From assembly GCF_010548375.1 (NCBI RefSeq), contig NZ_JAAGLY010000013.1, positions 62,001 to 126,000 on the forward strand: a stretch of 64,000 nucleotides of DNA, in the 5' to 3' direction. A model generated the notes under the pieces. The model saw only the letters and a program-made list of their open reading frames with translations. It did not search any database and was not told the DNA's origin. The position numbers were made by a program, and so were the translations under genes. Of the stretch, positions 35,080-43,515 are shown piece by piece (the first letter of the stretch is position 1; every line of letters begins with the position of its first letter). This DNA comes from Streptomyces sp. SID13726. GTDB lineage: Bacteria; Actinomycetota; Actinomycetes; Streptomycetales; Streptomycetaceae.

Positions 35080-35890
35080 GCTCGTAATCCTCTGCGACTG
35101 ACTTGATCAACGCCAGGGAGTTGCGGTGCGACAGAGCGTCGCCCAGCGCATGATCGTAGGACACCTGGCACTCCCGGACCACGGACGGGAGTTCCAGGAT
35201 CCGGCCCGACTTGAGGCCTTCGGCGTAGGCGAGGGGCGGCAGGTCCTCGAACCACATCAGCGAGACGAAGCCCTCCATCAGGGCGTGGTAACCGACGGAG
35301 AAGGGCAGGACATGGACGCGAATGCGGTTGCTCTCTCCCAGGGTCGCGATGTGCCGGAGTTGTTCGCACATCACCTCTGGCCCGCCGATAGGGCGCCGAA
35401 GTACCGCCTCGTCGAGCAGGATCCACACTTTCGGCGAGTGGAAGTCGTCGAGGATGCGGGCGCGTTCGAGGCGGGTGACAAGGAGCTTGTCACGTTCCTC
35501 GTCGCTCCTCGGTGACGCGCCCGAACTGAGCACCTCGCGTGCGTAGGCCGGGGTTTGGAGGATGCCAGGCACCAACTTGGGGGCGTATTCCCGGATCTCC
35601 GTCGCCCGCCCCTCGAACTCCAGCGCCTCCGCGAAGTGTTCCGCCACCCTGCGGCCGTCCAGCGCCGGAAGGAAGTTCTCGAAGAAGCCGCCTGTCTCCA
35701 GCACCTGGTCCAGCCGCCGCGCGTCCTCCACGTCCGGCCTGCGCCGCCCCGCCTCGATGTGTGCGATGTGCGTGCGCGACATGACCGCACGCATGCTCAG
35801 CTCCTCCTGCGTGAACCCGGCTGCCTCCCGTCGCCGCTTCAGCTCGGTGCCGTACTGCTGACGCGTCAGCGGGTTGTCCTCGATCGCCAC
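35051..35890 (-). CDS. XRE-family regulator with DUF5753 (WhiJ-like)
   Basis: A 279-residue regulator. Residues about 12-70 are a helix-turn-helix (YGTELKRRREAAGFTQEELSMRAVMSRTHIAHIEAGRRRP); residues about 95-265 are the DUF5753 domain (ALEFEGRATEIREYAPKLVPGILQTPAYAREVL ... SYDHALGDALSHRNSLALIKSVAEDY). With DUF397 it forms the WhiJ-type module found in dozens of copies in Streptomyces. The GTG start has GGGGGAG about eight bases upstream. It is divergent from a small ORF at 36003. Whether it controls the conflict operon ending at 34873 is unknown; the genes are convergent. Confidence 0.92.
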   Translation of the reverse strand: MAIEDNPLTRQQYGTELKRRREAAGFTQEELSMRAVMSRTHIAHIEAGRRRPDVEDARRLDQVLETGGFFENFLPALDGRRVAEHFAEALEFEGRATEIREYAPKLVPGILQTPAYAREVLSSGASPRSDEERDKLLVTRLERARILDDFHSPKVWILLDEAVLRRPIGGPEVMCEQLRHIATLGESNRIRVHVLPFSVGYHALMEGFVSLMWFEDLPPLAYAEGLKSGRILELPSVVRECQVSYDHALGDALSHRNSLALIKSVAEDYEHEAQRAQHL

Positions 35891-36002
35891 CGGTCAACTC
35901 CCCCTCGTGCAGACCACGTTGTCACGCTCAGCTACCTTCCGAGCGTAACCGGCGCCACGTCACTCTGTGCAGGAATCGGCACGGAAAGTGAAAGGCGACA
36001 GG

Positions 36003-36185
36003 GTGGAACTCTCGAAAGAGCAGGAAGACGGGCTTGTCGGGGCGAGCATCACCCTTCAGGTCTCACGCGACGGCGGCCGGAGCTGGGGACCCACAGTGAC
36101 GTACAGCCCGTCCCGCAAGGACGCTCCGATCGACCTGGCGGGACGTTTTCCGCCCTGCCGGTGTCCGAGGTGCACGCGCGCGTAG
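36003..36185 (+). CDS. Small Cys-rich-tail protein of the WhiJ-type locus
   Basis: About 60 residues, ending GASITLQVSRDGGRSWGPTVTYSPSRKDAPIDLAGRFPPCRCPRCTRA. The VSRDGGRSWG core and the PPCxCxxC tail recur in small hypothetical proteins of Streptomyces as I recall; the tail could bind zinc. I set the start at the GTG at 36003 (AAAGG upstream); starts at 35967 or 35988 are possible. It lies divergent to the XRE gene and ends one base before the stop of the convergent MFS gene. Function unknown. Confidence 0.55.
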   Translation: MELSKEQEDGLVGASITLQVSRDGGRSWGPTVTYSPSRKDAPIDLAGRFPPCRCPRCTRA

Positions 36186-36186
36186 C

Positions 36187-37686
36187 TCACTGCTCCTCCA
36201 ACACCGGAAACCGCCGAGGCGCCCACACCAGCAGCACCACGAAGGCCACCGCCGCCGCGCACCCCGCCCCCAGATACACCGCGTGCACCGCGTCCGCGAT
36301 GGCCCGCCGGGTCGCCTCGGGTGCGGTGCCCGCGGAGAGGGCGCGGGTGACGGAGTCGAGGTCGTTCGCGCCGCCGAGGCGGGAGGCGAGGACTCTGTTG
36401 GCGACCGCGCCGAAGACGGCGGCGCCGATGGTCTGGCCGGTCTGGCGGCAGAACAGCACGGAGGCCGTCGTGGTGCCGCGTTCGGCCCAGCCGACCGTGG
36501 ACTGGACCCCGACGATCAGGGGGAGTTGGAAGAGGCCCAGCGCGGCGCCGAGGAGCAGCATCAGCAGGGTGGGCTGCCAGGCCGCGCCCGGGTAGGGGAG
36601 GAAGGGGAACGCGAACAGGATCAGGGACGCCGTGCCGATGCCGAGCATCGCGGTGTTGCGGAAGCCGATGCGCCGGTACACGTGCTGGCTCAGCGCGGCC
36701 GATACCGGCCAGCTCAACGTCCAGACGGACAGCACGAATCCGGCGGCGACCGGGGCGAGGCCGAGGACGGACTGGGCGTACGTGGGCAGGAAGACCGTAG
36801 GGGCGACCATGAGGAGTCCCAGCGCGCCCAGGGCCAGGTTCACCGCGGCGATGGTCCTGCGGCGCCACACCCACCCGGGGATGATCGGCTCGGCCGCCCG
36901 GCGCTCCACCAGGACGACGACGGCCACCAGGGCGAGTCCCGCGCCGAACAGCCCCAGCGACGGCGCCGAGAGCCATGCCCACGCCACCCCGCCCTGCACG
37001 AGCGCCGTCAGCAGCACGCCCCCGCAGGCGAACACCGCGAGCGCGCCCGCCCAGTCGACACGCGCGCGCGTGGAGCGCGCTTCGCGGGCCGGCTCGTGCA
37101 GATGGCGGGCGATCAGCCACAGCGCCACCGCGCCGATCGGCAGGTTGACGAGGAAGATCCACCGCCAGTCGGCGTAGGCCGCGAGCACCCCGCCGACCCC
37201 CGGGCCCGCGACCGCCGCCACCGCCCACACCGTGGAGAGCCTGGCCTGGATCTTCGGGCGTTCCTCCAGCGGGTACAGGTCGGCGGCGAGCGTCTGGACC
37301 GTGCCCTGGAGCGCGCCGCCGCCGAGGCCCTGCACGATCCGGAAGGCGATCAGCGCCCCCATGTTCCACGCCACCGCGCACAGCAGTGACCCGAGCAGGA
37401 ACAACGCGGCCCCCGCGACCAGCACCGGCTTGCGCCCGAAGGTGTCGGAGAGCTTGCCGTACAACGGCAGCGTCACCGTCACGGCCAGCAGATAGCCGGA
37501 GAACAGCCAGGAGAAGACCGAGAAGCCGCCGAGGTCCCCGACGATCTGGGGGACGGCCGTGGAGACGATGGTGGCGTCCAGGGCGGCCAGTGCCATCGCG
37601 AGCATGAGGGCGGCCACGACGGCCCCCCGGCGGCGGGTCTCCCGGTGGGGCGCGGACTCACGTATCGCCGGCCTCGTGTCGTCCAC
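36187..37686 (-). CDS. MFS drug exporter, DHA2 (EmrB/QacA) family
   Basis: A 499-residue 14-helix proton antiporter. LAALDATIVSTAVPQIVGDLGG is the DHA2 helix-1 motif (D with the conserved TIVNVALP-like run), LYGKLSDTFGRKPVL is motif A, and FRIVQGLGGGALQGTVQTLAADLYP is motif B/C. Such pumps export drugs, dyes or own secondary metabolites. I prefer the GTG at 37686 because GGGGAAGGA lies about seven bases upstream; an ATG at 37707 adds MQGEGIR. Two convergent genes crowd its end. No regulator is adjacent on its own strand. Confidence 0.93.
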   Translation of the reverse strand: MDDTRPAIRESAPHRETRRRGAVVAALMLAMALAALDATIVSTAVPQIVGDLGGFSVFSWLFSGYLLAVTVTLPLYGKLSDTFGRKPVLVAGAALFLLGSLLCAVAWNMGALIAFRIVQGLGGGALQGTVQTLAADLYPLEERPKIQARLSTVWAVAAVAGPGVGGVLAAYADWRWIFLVNLPIGAVALWLIARHLHEPAREARSTRARVDWAGALAVFACGGVLLTALVQGGVAWAWLSAPSLGLFGAGLALVAVVVLVERRAAEPIIPGWVWRRRTIAAVNLALGALGLLMVAPTVFLPTYAQSVLGLAPVAAGFVLSVWTLSWPVSAALSQHVYRRIGFRNTAMLGIGTASLILFAFPFLPYPGAAWQPTLLMLLLGAALGLFQLPLIVGVQSTVGWAERGTTTASVLFCRQTGQTIGAAVFGAVANRVLASRLGGANDLDSVTRALSAGTAPEATRRAIADAVHAVYLGAGCAAAVAFVVLLVWAPRRFPVLEEQ

Positions 37687-37707
37687 GCGGATTCCTTCCC
37701 CCTGCAT

Positions 37708-38111
37708 CTATCTGCCGGACGACAGCTTCCCACTTGACCCTCACGCGGCGGCAGGGTGCAGCCTGGCTGCGCCGGAGGGTGGAGCCGACCCCTAGATCGC
37801 CTCCACCTGGAGGTGGACTGCCCCTAGGGGTATCTCCGTACCTGGGCTCGGGGAGGGTTCGTACCGCCGGAGGACGAGACGGGCCACGGTCCGTCCTTAA
37901 CCTGGCTTTACGCCGTTGGGGAGCGGCGGGGGGAGGTCGACCGGATCGGCGGGGGTGGGGTTTTCCCCCGTAGAAGACGGTGCTGAGCACCAGCGCGGCG
38001 GACCCTCTCGCGGGACCAGACTGAACGCCGTACCCAAGCAATCGCACCGGTCGCCCCGGCGATCGGCGGTTCAATCGCTGCTCATTCGATGACCGACATA
38101 GGAGATATACC
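37708..38111. other. 404-bp intergenic region between MFS and ABC transporter genes
   Basis: No credible gene. It holds the palindromes at 37802-37830, a TTAACCTGGCTTTACGCC stretch near 37899, and, at the right end, AGGAGATATACC, a strong ribosome site for the GTG at 38112. Confidence 0.6.
37802..37830. promoter_or_regulatory. Double palindrome, candidate operator
   Basis: TCCACCT-GG-AGGTGGA (37802-37817) is a perfect inverted repeat and CCCCTAGGGG (37821-37830) a perfect palindrome four bases later. A CCCCTAG copy occurs at 37790-37796. The spacing resembles MerR-type or two-component operators, but no regulator gene is adjacent, so the binder is unknown. Confidence 0.5.
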
Positions 38112-38900
38112 GTGACATCGGCTGTAACCATCACCAGGCACGGGGGCACTGGAGGGCGTACGGCCGTTGCCGCGCGGGCGCGGCAGGTCGTCAAGGCGTA
38201 CGGGTCCGGCGAGACCCGCGTCGTCGCCCTTGACCATGTGGACGTGGACATCGCTCGCGGACAGTTCACCGCGATCATGGGCCCCTCGGGGTCCGGCAAG
38301 TCCACCCTCATGCACTGCCTCGCCGGACTCGACACCGTGACGAGCGGTCAGATCTACCTGGACGACACCGAGATCACCGGCCTCAAGGACAAGAAGCTCA
38401 CGCAGCTGCGCCGCGACCGGGTCGGGTTCATCTTCCAGGCGTTCAACCTGCTGCCGACGCTCAACGCGCTCGAGAACATCACGCTGCCCATGGACATCGC
38501 GGGCCGCAAACCCGACAAGGAGTGGCTCGCCAGGGTCGTCGAGACAGTTGGACTTTCGGACCGACTCAAGCACCGGCCCACCCAGCTCTCCGGCGGCCAG
38601 CAGCAGCGCGTCGCCGTGGCCCGCGCCCTGGCCGCCCGGCCGGAGATCATCTTCGGTGACGAGCCCACCGGAAACCTCGACTCGCGCGCGGGCGCCGAGG
38701 TGCTGGGCTTCCTGCGCCGCTCGGTCGACGAGCTCGGGCAGACCATCGTGATGGTCACCCACGACCCGGTGGCCGCCTCGTACGCGGACCGGGTGCTGTA
38801 CCTCGCCGACGGCCGGATCGTCGACGAGATGTACAAGCCGACCGCGGACGCCGTCCTGGACCGCATGAAGGACTTCGACGCCCGGGGGCGTACGTCATGA
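38112..38900 (+). CDS. ABC transporter ATP-binding protein (MacB/LolD type)
   Basis: A 262-residue ATPase. Walker A is GPSGSGKST, the Q loop FIFQAFNLLPTL, the signature LSGGQQQRVAVARAL, Walker B IIFGDEPTGNLDS, and the switch His lies in MVTHDP. The FIFQAFNLLPTLTALENI-type pattern and DEPTGNLDS are characteristic of ATPases that work with FtsX-like permeases in mechanotransmission rather than simple transport. AGGAGA lies nine bases before the GTG. It overlaps the permease start by four bases. Confidence 0.95.
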   Translation: MTSAVTITRHGGTGGRTAVAARARQVVKAYGSGETRVVALDHVDVDIARGQFTAIMGPSGSGKSTLMHCLAGLDTVTSGQIYLDDTEITGLKDKKLTQLRRDRVGFIFQAFNLLPTLNALENITLPMDIAGRKPDKEWLARVVETVGLSDRLKHRPTQLSGGQQQRVAVARALAARPEIIFGDEPTGNLDSRAGAEVLGFLRRSVDELGQTIVMVTHDPVAASYADRVLYLADGRIVDEMYKPTADAVLDRMKDFDARGRTS

Positions 38901-41476
38901 CCGTCATGAAGACCTCGATGCGCAACTTCTTCGCGCACAAGGGACGCATGGCCCTGTCGGCCGTCGCCGTCCTGCTGTCGGTCGCCTTCGTCTGCGGGAC
39001 GCTGGTGTTCACCGACACCATGAACACCACCTTCGACAAGCTCTTCGCGGCCACCTCCTCCGACGTGACGGTGAGCGGCAAGGGCGCCTCCGACAGCGGC
39101 GAGACGACCTCCGACAACGGCAAGCCGCCGGTCATGCCGGCCTCCGTGCTGGCGAAGGTCCGCGAGGCGCAGGGCGTGAAGTCGGCGGAGGGGACCGTCT
39201 TCTCGACCTCGGTGACCGTCGTGGACGCCGACAAGGACAACCTCTCGCCCTCCAGCGGCGCCCCGACCATCGTCGGCAGCTGGAACGCCAACGACGCCCG
39301 CACCATGAAGATCACCTCCGGTGCGGCCCCGAAGAACTCCGGCCAGATCATGGTCGACGCGGACACCGTCGACAAGCACCACCTGAAGCTCGGTGACGAG
39401 ATCGGCGTGATCAGCGCGGTCGGCACGCACACCGCGAAGATCTCCGGCATCGCCGACTTCCAGGTCACCAACCCCGGCGCGGCGATCTTCTACCTGGACA
39501 CGAAGACCGCCCAGGAGGCGCTGGTCGGCGAGACCGGCGTGTACACGAACGTCAACGTCACGGCCGCGCCCGGCGTCACCGACGCGCGGCTGAAGCAGAA
39601 CGTCGCGGCCGAGGTCGGCGGCGGCTACAAGGTGCAGACGGCCAAGGAGACCGCCGACGCCAACCAGAAGGACGTCGAGAGCTTCATGAGCGTCATGAAG
39701 TACGCGATGCTCGGCTTCGCCGGGATCGCCTTCCTCGTCGGCATCTTCCTGATCATCAACACCTTCTCGATGCTGGTCGCCCAGCGCACCCGTGAGATCG
39801 GCCTGATGCGGGCGATCGGATCGAGCCGCAAGCAGGTCAACCGGTCCGTGCTGGCCGAGGCGCTGCTCCTGGGCGTGACCGGGTCGGTGCTGGGGGTCGG
39901 CGCGGGCGTCGGACTCGCGGTCGGACTGATGAAGCTCATGGGCTCCATGGGCATGCATCTGTCGACCAGCGATCTGACGGTCGCCTGGACCACCCCGCTG
40001 GTCGGCCTGCTGCTCGGCGTGGTCGTCACCGTCCTGGCCGCCTGGCTTCCGGCCCGCCGCGCGGGCAAGGTCTCCCCGATGGCCGCGCTGCGCGACGCGG
40101 GCGCCCCGGCCGACGCCAAGGCCGGTGTCGTACGGGCCGTGCTGGGCCTGGTGCTGACCGGGGGCGGCGGCTACGCCCTCTACCTGGCATCCGCGGCCGA
40201 CAAGGCCAAGGAGGGCTCCCTGTGGCTCGGCCTCGGCGTGGTGCTCTCCCTGATCGGCTTCGTCGTGATCGGCCCGCTCCTCGCGGGCGGTGTGGTGCGC
40301 GTCCTGGGCGCGGTCGTCCTCAGGGTGTTCGGCCCGGTGGGACGCATGGCCGAGCGCAACGCCCTGCGCAACCCGCGCCGTACCGGGGCCACGGGCGCCG
40401 CCCTGATGATCGGCCTCGCGCTGGTCGCCTGTCTGTCGGTCGTCGGCTCGTCCATGGTCGCCTCCGCGACGGACCAGCTCGACAAGACCGTCGGCACGGA
40501 CTTCATCATCCAGTCCGACAGCGGGCAGCTGGTCACCCCGGCCGCTGTGAAGGCCGTCAAGGACACCCCCGGCCTCGCGCGGGTCACCGAGTACCGGATC
40601 ACGGAGGCCGACTACACGACCCCCGACGGCAAGACGCTCAAGGACACCGACATCACGGCGGCCGACCCGACGTACGCGACCGACCTCCAGACCAAGACAG
40701 TCGCCGGCAAGCTCGCCGACGCCTACAAGCCCGACTCGATGTCCGTGCACGAGAAGTTCGCCGAGGCGCACGGCATCCACCTCGGCTCGAAGATCAAGGT
40801 CGCCTTCAAGGACGGCGCCACCGCGAACCTCACCGTCCGCGCCATCACCAGCAGCGACGTCGTCATCGACGCCGGCTCGAAGTACATCTCGACCGCCACG
40901 CTCGCCAAGTACGTGCCGGCCGACAAGATGCCCCTCGACCAGCTGGTCTTCGCGTCGGCCAAGGAAGGCCAGACGGACGCCGCGTACAAGTCCCTGAAGT
41001 CGGCGCTGCACGACTACCCGCAGTACACCGTGCGCGACCAGTCCGACTACAAGCAGGCCCTCAAGGACCAGATCGGCCAGCTCCTGAACATGATCTACGG
41101 CCTTCTGGCCCTCGCGATCATCGTCGCGATCCTGGGTGTCGTGAACACCCTGGCGCTCTCGGTGGTCGAGCGGACCCGGGAGATCGGCCTCATGCGGGCG
41201 ATCGGCCTCTCGCGGCGCCAGCTGCGGCGCATGATCCGCATGGAGTCGGTCGTCATCGCCCTCTTCGGCGCCCTGCTCGGCCTCGGCCTCGGCATGGGCT
41301 GGGGGGCGACGGCCCAGAAGCTGCTCGCCCTGGAGGGCCTGAAGGTCCTGGAGATCCCCTGGCCGACGATCATCGCGGTCTTCGTCGGATCGGCCTTCGT
41401 GGGCCTGTTCGCCGCCCTGATCCCGGCGTTCCGCGCGGGCCGGATGAACGTCCTGAACGCCATCGCGACCGAGTAG
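38897..41476 (+). CDS. ABC transporter permease, FtsX-like, two core domains
   Basis: An 859-residue permease. Residue 15-40 holds the first helix (HKGRMALSAVAVLLSVAFVCGTLVF), followed by a MacB-type outer domain (residues about 45-250). FtsX domain 1 spans about 265-420 with three helices (MLGFAGIAFLVGIFLIINTFSMLVAQRTREIGLMRAIGSSRKQV). A second set repeats from about 430 to 859, with a second outer domain and ERTREIGLMRAIGLSRRQLRRMIRMESVVIALFGALLG. The repeated TREIGLMRAIG coupling motifs contact the ATPase. Such Streptomyces systems are thought to export antimicrobials or lipoproteins or act in stress sensing; substrate unknown. Confidence 0.93.
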   Translation: MTVMKTSMRNFFAHKGRMALSAVAVLLSVAFVCGTLVFTDTMNTTFDKLFAATSSDVTVSGKGASDSGETTSDNGKPPVMPASVLAKVREAQGVKSAEGTVFSTSVTVVDADKDNLSPSSGAPTIVGSWNANDARTMKITSGAAPKNSGQIMVDADTVDKHHLKLGDEIGVISAVGTHTAKISGIADFQVTNPGAAIFYLDTKTAQEALVGETGVYTNVNVTAAPGVTDARLKQNVAAEVGGGYKVQTAKETADANQKDVESFMSVMKYAMLGFAGIAFLVGIFLIINTFSMLVAQRTREIGLMRAIGSSRKQVNRSVLAEALLLGVTGSVLGVGAGVGLAVGLMKLMGSMGMHLSTSDLTVAWTTPLVGLLLGVVVTVLAAWLPARRAGKVSPMAALRDAGAPADAKAGVVRAVLGLVLTGGGGYALYLASAADKAKEGSLWLGLGVVLSLIGFVVIGPLLAGGVVRVLGAVVLRVFGPVGRMAERNALRNPRRTGATGAALMIGLALVACLSVVGSSMVASATDQLDKTVGTDFIIQSDSGQLVTPAAVKAVKDTPGLARVTEYRITEADYTTPDGKTLKDTDITAADPTYATDLQTKTVAGKLADAYKPDSMSVHEKFAEAHGIHLGSKIKVAFKDGATANLTVRAITSSDVVIDAGSKYISTATLAKYVPADKMPLDQLVFASAKEGQTDAAYKSLKSALHDYPQYTVRDQSDYKQALKDQIGQLLNMIYGLLALAIIVAILGVVNTLALSVVERTREIGLMRAIGLSRRQLRRMIRMESVVIALFGALLGLGLGMGWGATAQKLLALEGLKVLEIPWPTIIAVFVGSAFVGLFAALIPAFRAGRMNVLNAIATE

Positions 41477-41487
41477 CCACCCTGACG

Positions 41488-41536
41488 GGGGAACGGGGAA
41501 CGGGGAACGGGGAACGGGGAACGGGGAACGGGGAAC
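41488..41536. repeat. Tandem heptamer GGGGAAC, seven copies
   Basis: Seven exact GGGGAAC units run from 41488 to 41536 between the stop of the permease gene and the terminator stem, which begins inside the last unit. A run of short identical units is prone to slippage; the copy number probably varies. Confidence 0.95.
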
Positions 41537-41582
41537 GGGCCCGGTGCCGGAGGAACCAGCCTCCGGCACCGGGCCCGTTCCC
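41531..41582. terminator. Very strong bidirectional terminator hairpin
   Basis: 41531-41553 pairs perfectly with 41560-41582, 23 base pairs around the 6-nt loop AACCAG. The stem is built on GAACGGGCCCGG and CCGGGCCCGTTC. It lies between the convergent FtsX permease and DUF2079 genes. Confidence 0.9.
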
Positions 41583-41586
41583 GTGC

Positions 41587-43017
41587 TCAGAAACTGCCCC
41601 GCTTCAGCAGGACATAGCCGCCGGTCACGCCCACGACCGTGTAGGCGGTCCGCGGATGCAGCCGCCTGACGTACGACTCGGCGTACTCCTGGGTCCGGTT
41701 GCCGAACGCGACGTAGTCCGGGGACAGGCCCTGGGTGTTCCCGATCCAGAACACCCGGCAGCGCGCGGTGAGCCGGCTGATCGGACCGATGTTGGCCTCC
41801 ACCGTCGCCCCGTCCGGCACCCGCGCCAGCAGCCCCTCCACCGCGCTCACGCGCGCGGGCTCGCGATAGGTGTCCGCCTCGGTCAGCCCCGCCAGCGGAA
41901 GCGCCGTGGTCAGCGCCAGCGCCGCCGCGACGACGGCGGTGGGCAGCTGCCTGCCGTACGACCGCAGCCAGGGCCGCGGGCTCTCCCGTACGGCGGTCAG
42001 GGCGTCGGCGAACGCCAGCGTGACCACCGGCATCAGCACCGCGCTGTAGTGCCAGTCCGTGCCCCAGTAGTGCGCGTCCGCGGACACGAACCGCCAGCCC
42101 AGCGTCGGCAGCACGACCAGGACCAGCGGGGAGCGCAGGGCGAGCAGTCCGCCGGTCGGGATCAGCAGCCAGGCGAGCGTACGGATCTTGGTGTCGAGGC
42201 CGTCCAGGGGGCCGCCGGACCCGCTCACCTTCTGCCAGTAGCCGTAGTCCCCGGCTGTGTTGAAGGCCGGTATGACGACGGTGAGGGTGACGACCGTGGC
42301 CGCCGCGCACAGCACCGCGACGCCCAGCGCGTACCGCACCGCGCGCGGGGACACGCTCCGCGCCCGGATCGCGACGACCACGGCGATCGCGGCCGCCGTG
42401 AGACCCAGGTCCTCCTTCACCAGGACCAGCGGCAGCGCCCAGCACAGAGCGCGCCGCCAGCGCTGCGCGAGGACCGCCTCCAGGGCGAACGCGATCATCG
42501 GGACGGCGAAGCAGATCTCGTGGAAGTCGAAGTCGACGGCCCTCTGAAGACCCCAGGACAGTCCGTACGCCACCCCCAGCGCGAGTCCCCGGCGCCGCCC
42601 CAGCAGTGCGGCCGCCGCGCGGGTGACCGGCACCGCGGACAGCGCGAACAGCGCGGCCTGCGCCACCAGGAGCGTCACGGGGGAGGGGAAGACTCGGTAC
42701 ACGGGCGCGAGCAGCGCGGTGACCGGGCTGAAGTGGTCGCCCAGGATGTTGAACCCGGGGCCCTTCAGATCGGCCACGGGCGCGCGCAGATGCGCGTACG
42801 CGCGGATCGCCTGCTCGAAGATGCCGAGGTCCCAGGAGCGGTTCGCCAGGTGTCGGTAGCGGGAGACGGAGACGACCGCGTACGCGACGAACAGCAGCCC
42901 GGCCAGCAGCCAGGGGTCCCAGCGGGGGCCCGGCGGACGCCGGTCACGCGGGGGAGGCGTGACCGGCCCCGGTATGACGGGATGCGAGTCCGTGGACGGC
43001 GGGGCGGGAGGGGGCAT
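41587..43017 (-). CDS. DUF2079 membrane protein
   Basis: A 476-residue polytopic membrane protein with about nine to ten helices. DPWLLAGLLFVAYAVVSVSRYRHLANRSWDLGIFEQAIRAYAH and GPGFNILGDHFSPVTALLAPVYRVFPSPVTLLVAQA are DUF2079 signatures (WDLGxFxQ; NILGDHFSP). The C-terminal part is outside the membrane and includes VPDGATVEANIGPISRLTARCRVFWIG. The fold resembles glycosyltransferase-C enzymes; no function is proven. I chose the ATG at 43017; the frame is open to 43530, but that part lies in the repeat array and is low-complexity. Confidence 0.85.
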   Translation of the reverse strand: MPPPAPPSTDSHPVIPGPVTPPPRDRRPPGPRWDPWLLAGLLFVAYAVVSVSRYRHLANRSWDLGIFEQAIRAYAHLRAPVADLKGPGFNILGDHFSPVTALLAPVYRVFPSPVTLLVAQAALFALSAVPVTRAAAALLGRRRGLALGVAYGLSWGLQRAVDFDFHEICFAVPMIAFALEAVLAQRWRRALCWALPLVLVKEDLGLTAAAIAVVVAIRARSVSPRAVRYALGVAVLCAAATVVTLTVVIPAFNTAGDYGYWQKVSGSGGPLDGLDTKIRTLAWLLIPTGGLLALRSPLVLVVLPTLGWRFVSADAHYWGTDWHYSAVLMPVVTLAFADALTAVRESPRPWLRSYGRQLPTAVVAAALALTTALPLAGLTEADTYREPARVSAVEGLLARVPDGATVEANIGPISRLTARCRVFWIGNTQGLSPDYVAFGNRTQEYAESYVRRLHPRTAYTVVGVTGGYVLLKRGSF

Positions 43018-43029
43018 GTGGCGGGCCTC

Positions 43030-43058
43030 GGGGGTGGGGTTGGGGGTTGGGGTGGGGG
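43030..43058 (+). repeat. G-quadruplex motif
   Basis: Five G-runs of 5, 4, 5, 4 and 5 separated by T, TT, TT and T loops, a textbook G4 pattern on the plus strand. It lies 13 bp upstream of the DUF2079 start, on its template strand. G-rich sequence continues to about 43190 with imperfect GGGGCTTGGGCCGGGG repeats. Confidence 0.85.
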
Positions 43059-43294
43059 CCGGTGGGGTCTGGTGGCTGGTGTGGCTTGGGCTGGGGGCCG
43101 GCGGGGCTTGGGTCGAGGATTGGCGGGGCTCGGGCCGGGGGTGTGCGGGGCTTGGGCCGGGGTGTGCGGGCTTCGATGCCTGGCCCTCGATCATGTCTGG
43201 TGGTCCGGCGGCCGCGGTGACCGGCCCCGGGCGGACGCGTGTGGAGGGCCTTGGCCTGCGGGGACTGTGGTGGTGCGGTGGGGGCGGCTCTCGG

Positions 43295-43515
43295 TTGTCC
43301 GGGGTAGTCCGGTGGGGACGGCGTTCGGTTGTCCGTGGTGGTCCGGCAGGGCTGGCGTTCGGTTGTCCAGGGCTGTCCGCAGGGCGCGGCGTTCGGTTGT
43401 CCGGGGCTGTCCACAGGGGTCGGCGCTTGGTTGTCCAGGGCTGTCCACAAGGCCGGCGTTCGGCTGTTCGCGGTTTTCCACAGGGCCGGTGCTCGGGGGC
43501 CTGGAGTTGTCCACA
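43295..43515. repeat. 34-bp tandem array with DnaA-box-like sequences
   Basis: TTGTCC motifs recur at 43295, 43329, 43363, 43397 and 43431 with exactly 34-bp spacing, then a degenerate unit near 43464. Each unit carries a second GTCC element that in later units becomes a DnaA-box-like site: CTGTCCGCA (43373), CTGTCCACA (43407 and 43441), TTTTCCACA (43474) and perfect TTGTCCACA (43507-43515). TTGTCCACA is the Streptomyces DnaA-box consensus. The array lies about 150 bp before mfd in a 646-bp gap. No dnaA or dnaN is near, so this is not oriC by gene content. Confidence 0.8.

Noticed and set aside
37734..37973. An 80-codon ORF between the MFS and ABC genes
   Set aside because: Pro/Arg/Gly filler with no ribosome site; it crosses the palindromes.
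41488..41536. CRISPR array
   Set aside because: Heptamers without spacers; no cas genes. No other direct-repeat/spacer pattern was seen in the window.
38354..42445. A 1363-codon minus-strand frame over the ABC transporter region
   Set aside because: Antisense to the clear ATPase and FtsX genes; no recognisable motif.
43295..43515. oriC
   Set aside because: DnaA-box-like repeats are present, but there is no dnaA, dnaN, gyr or AT-rich unwinding region nearby; the array has 34-bp phasing unlike an origin and the neighbours are mfd and DUF2079.
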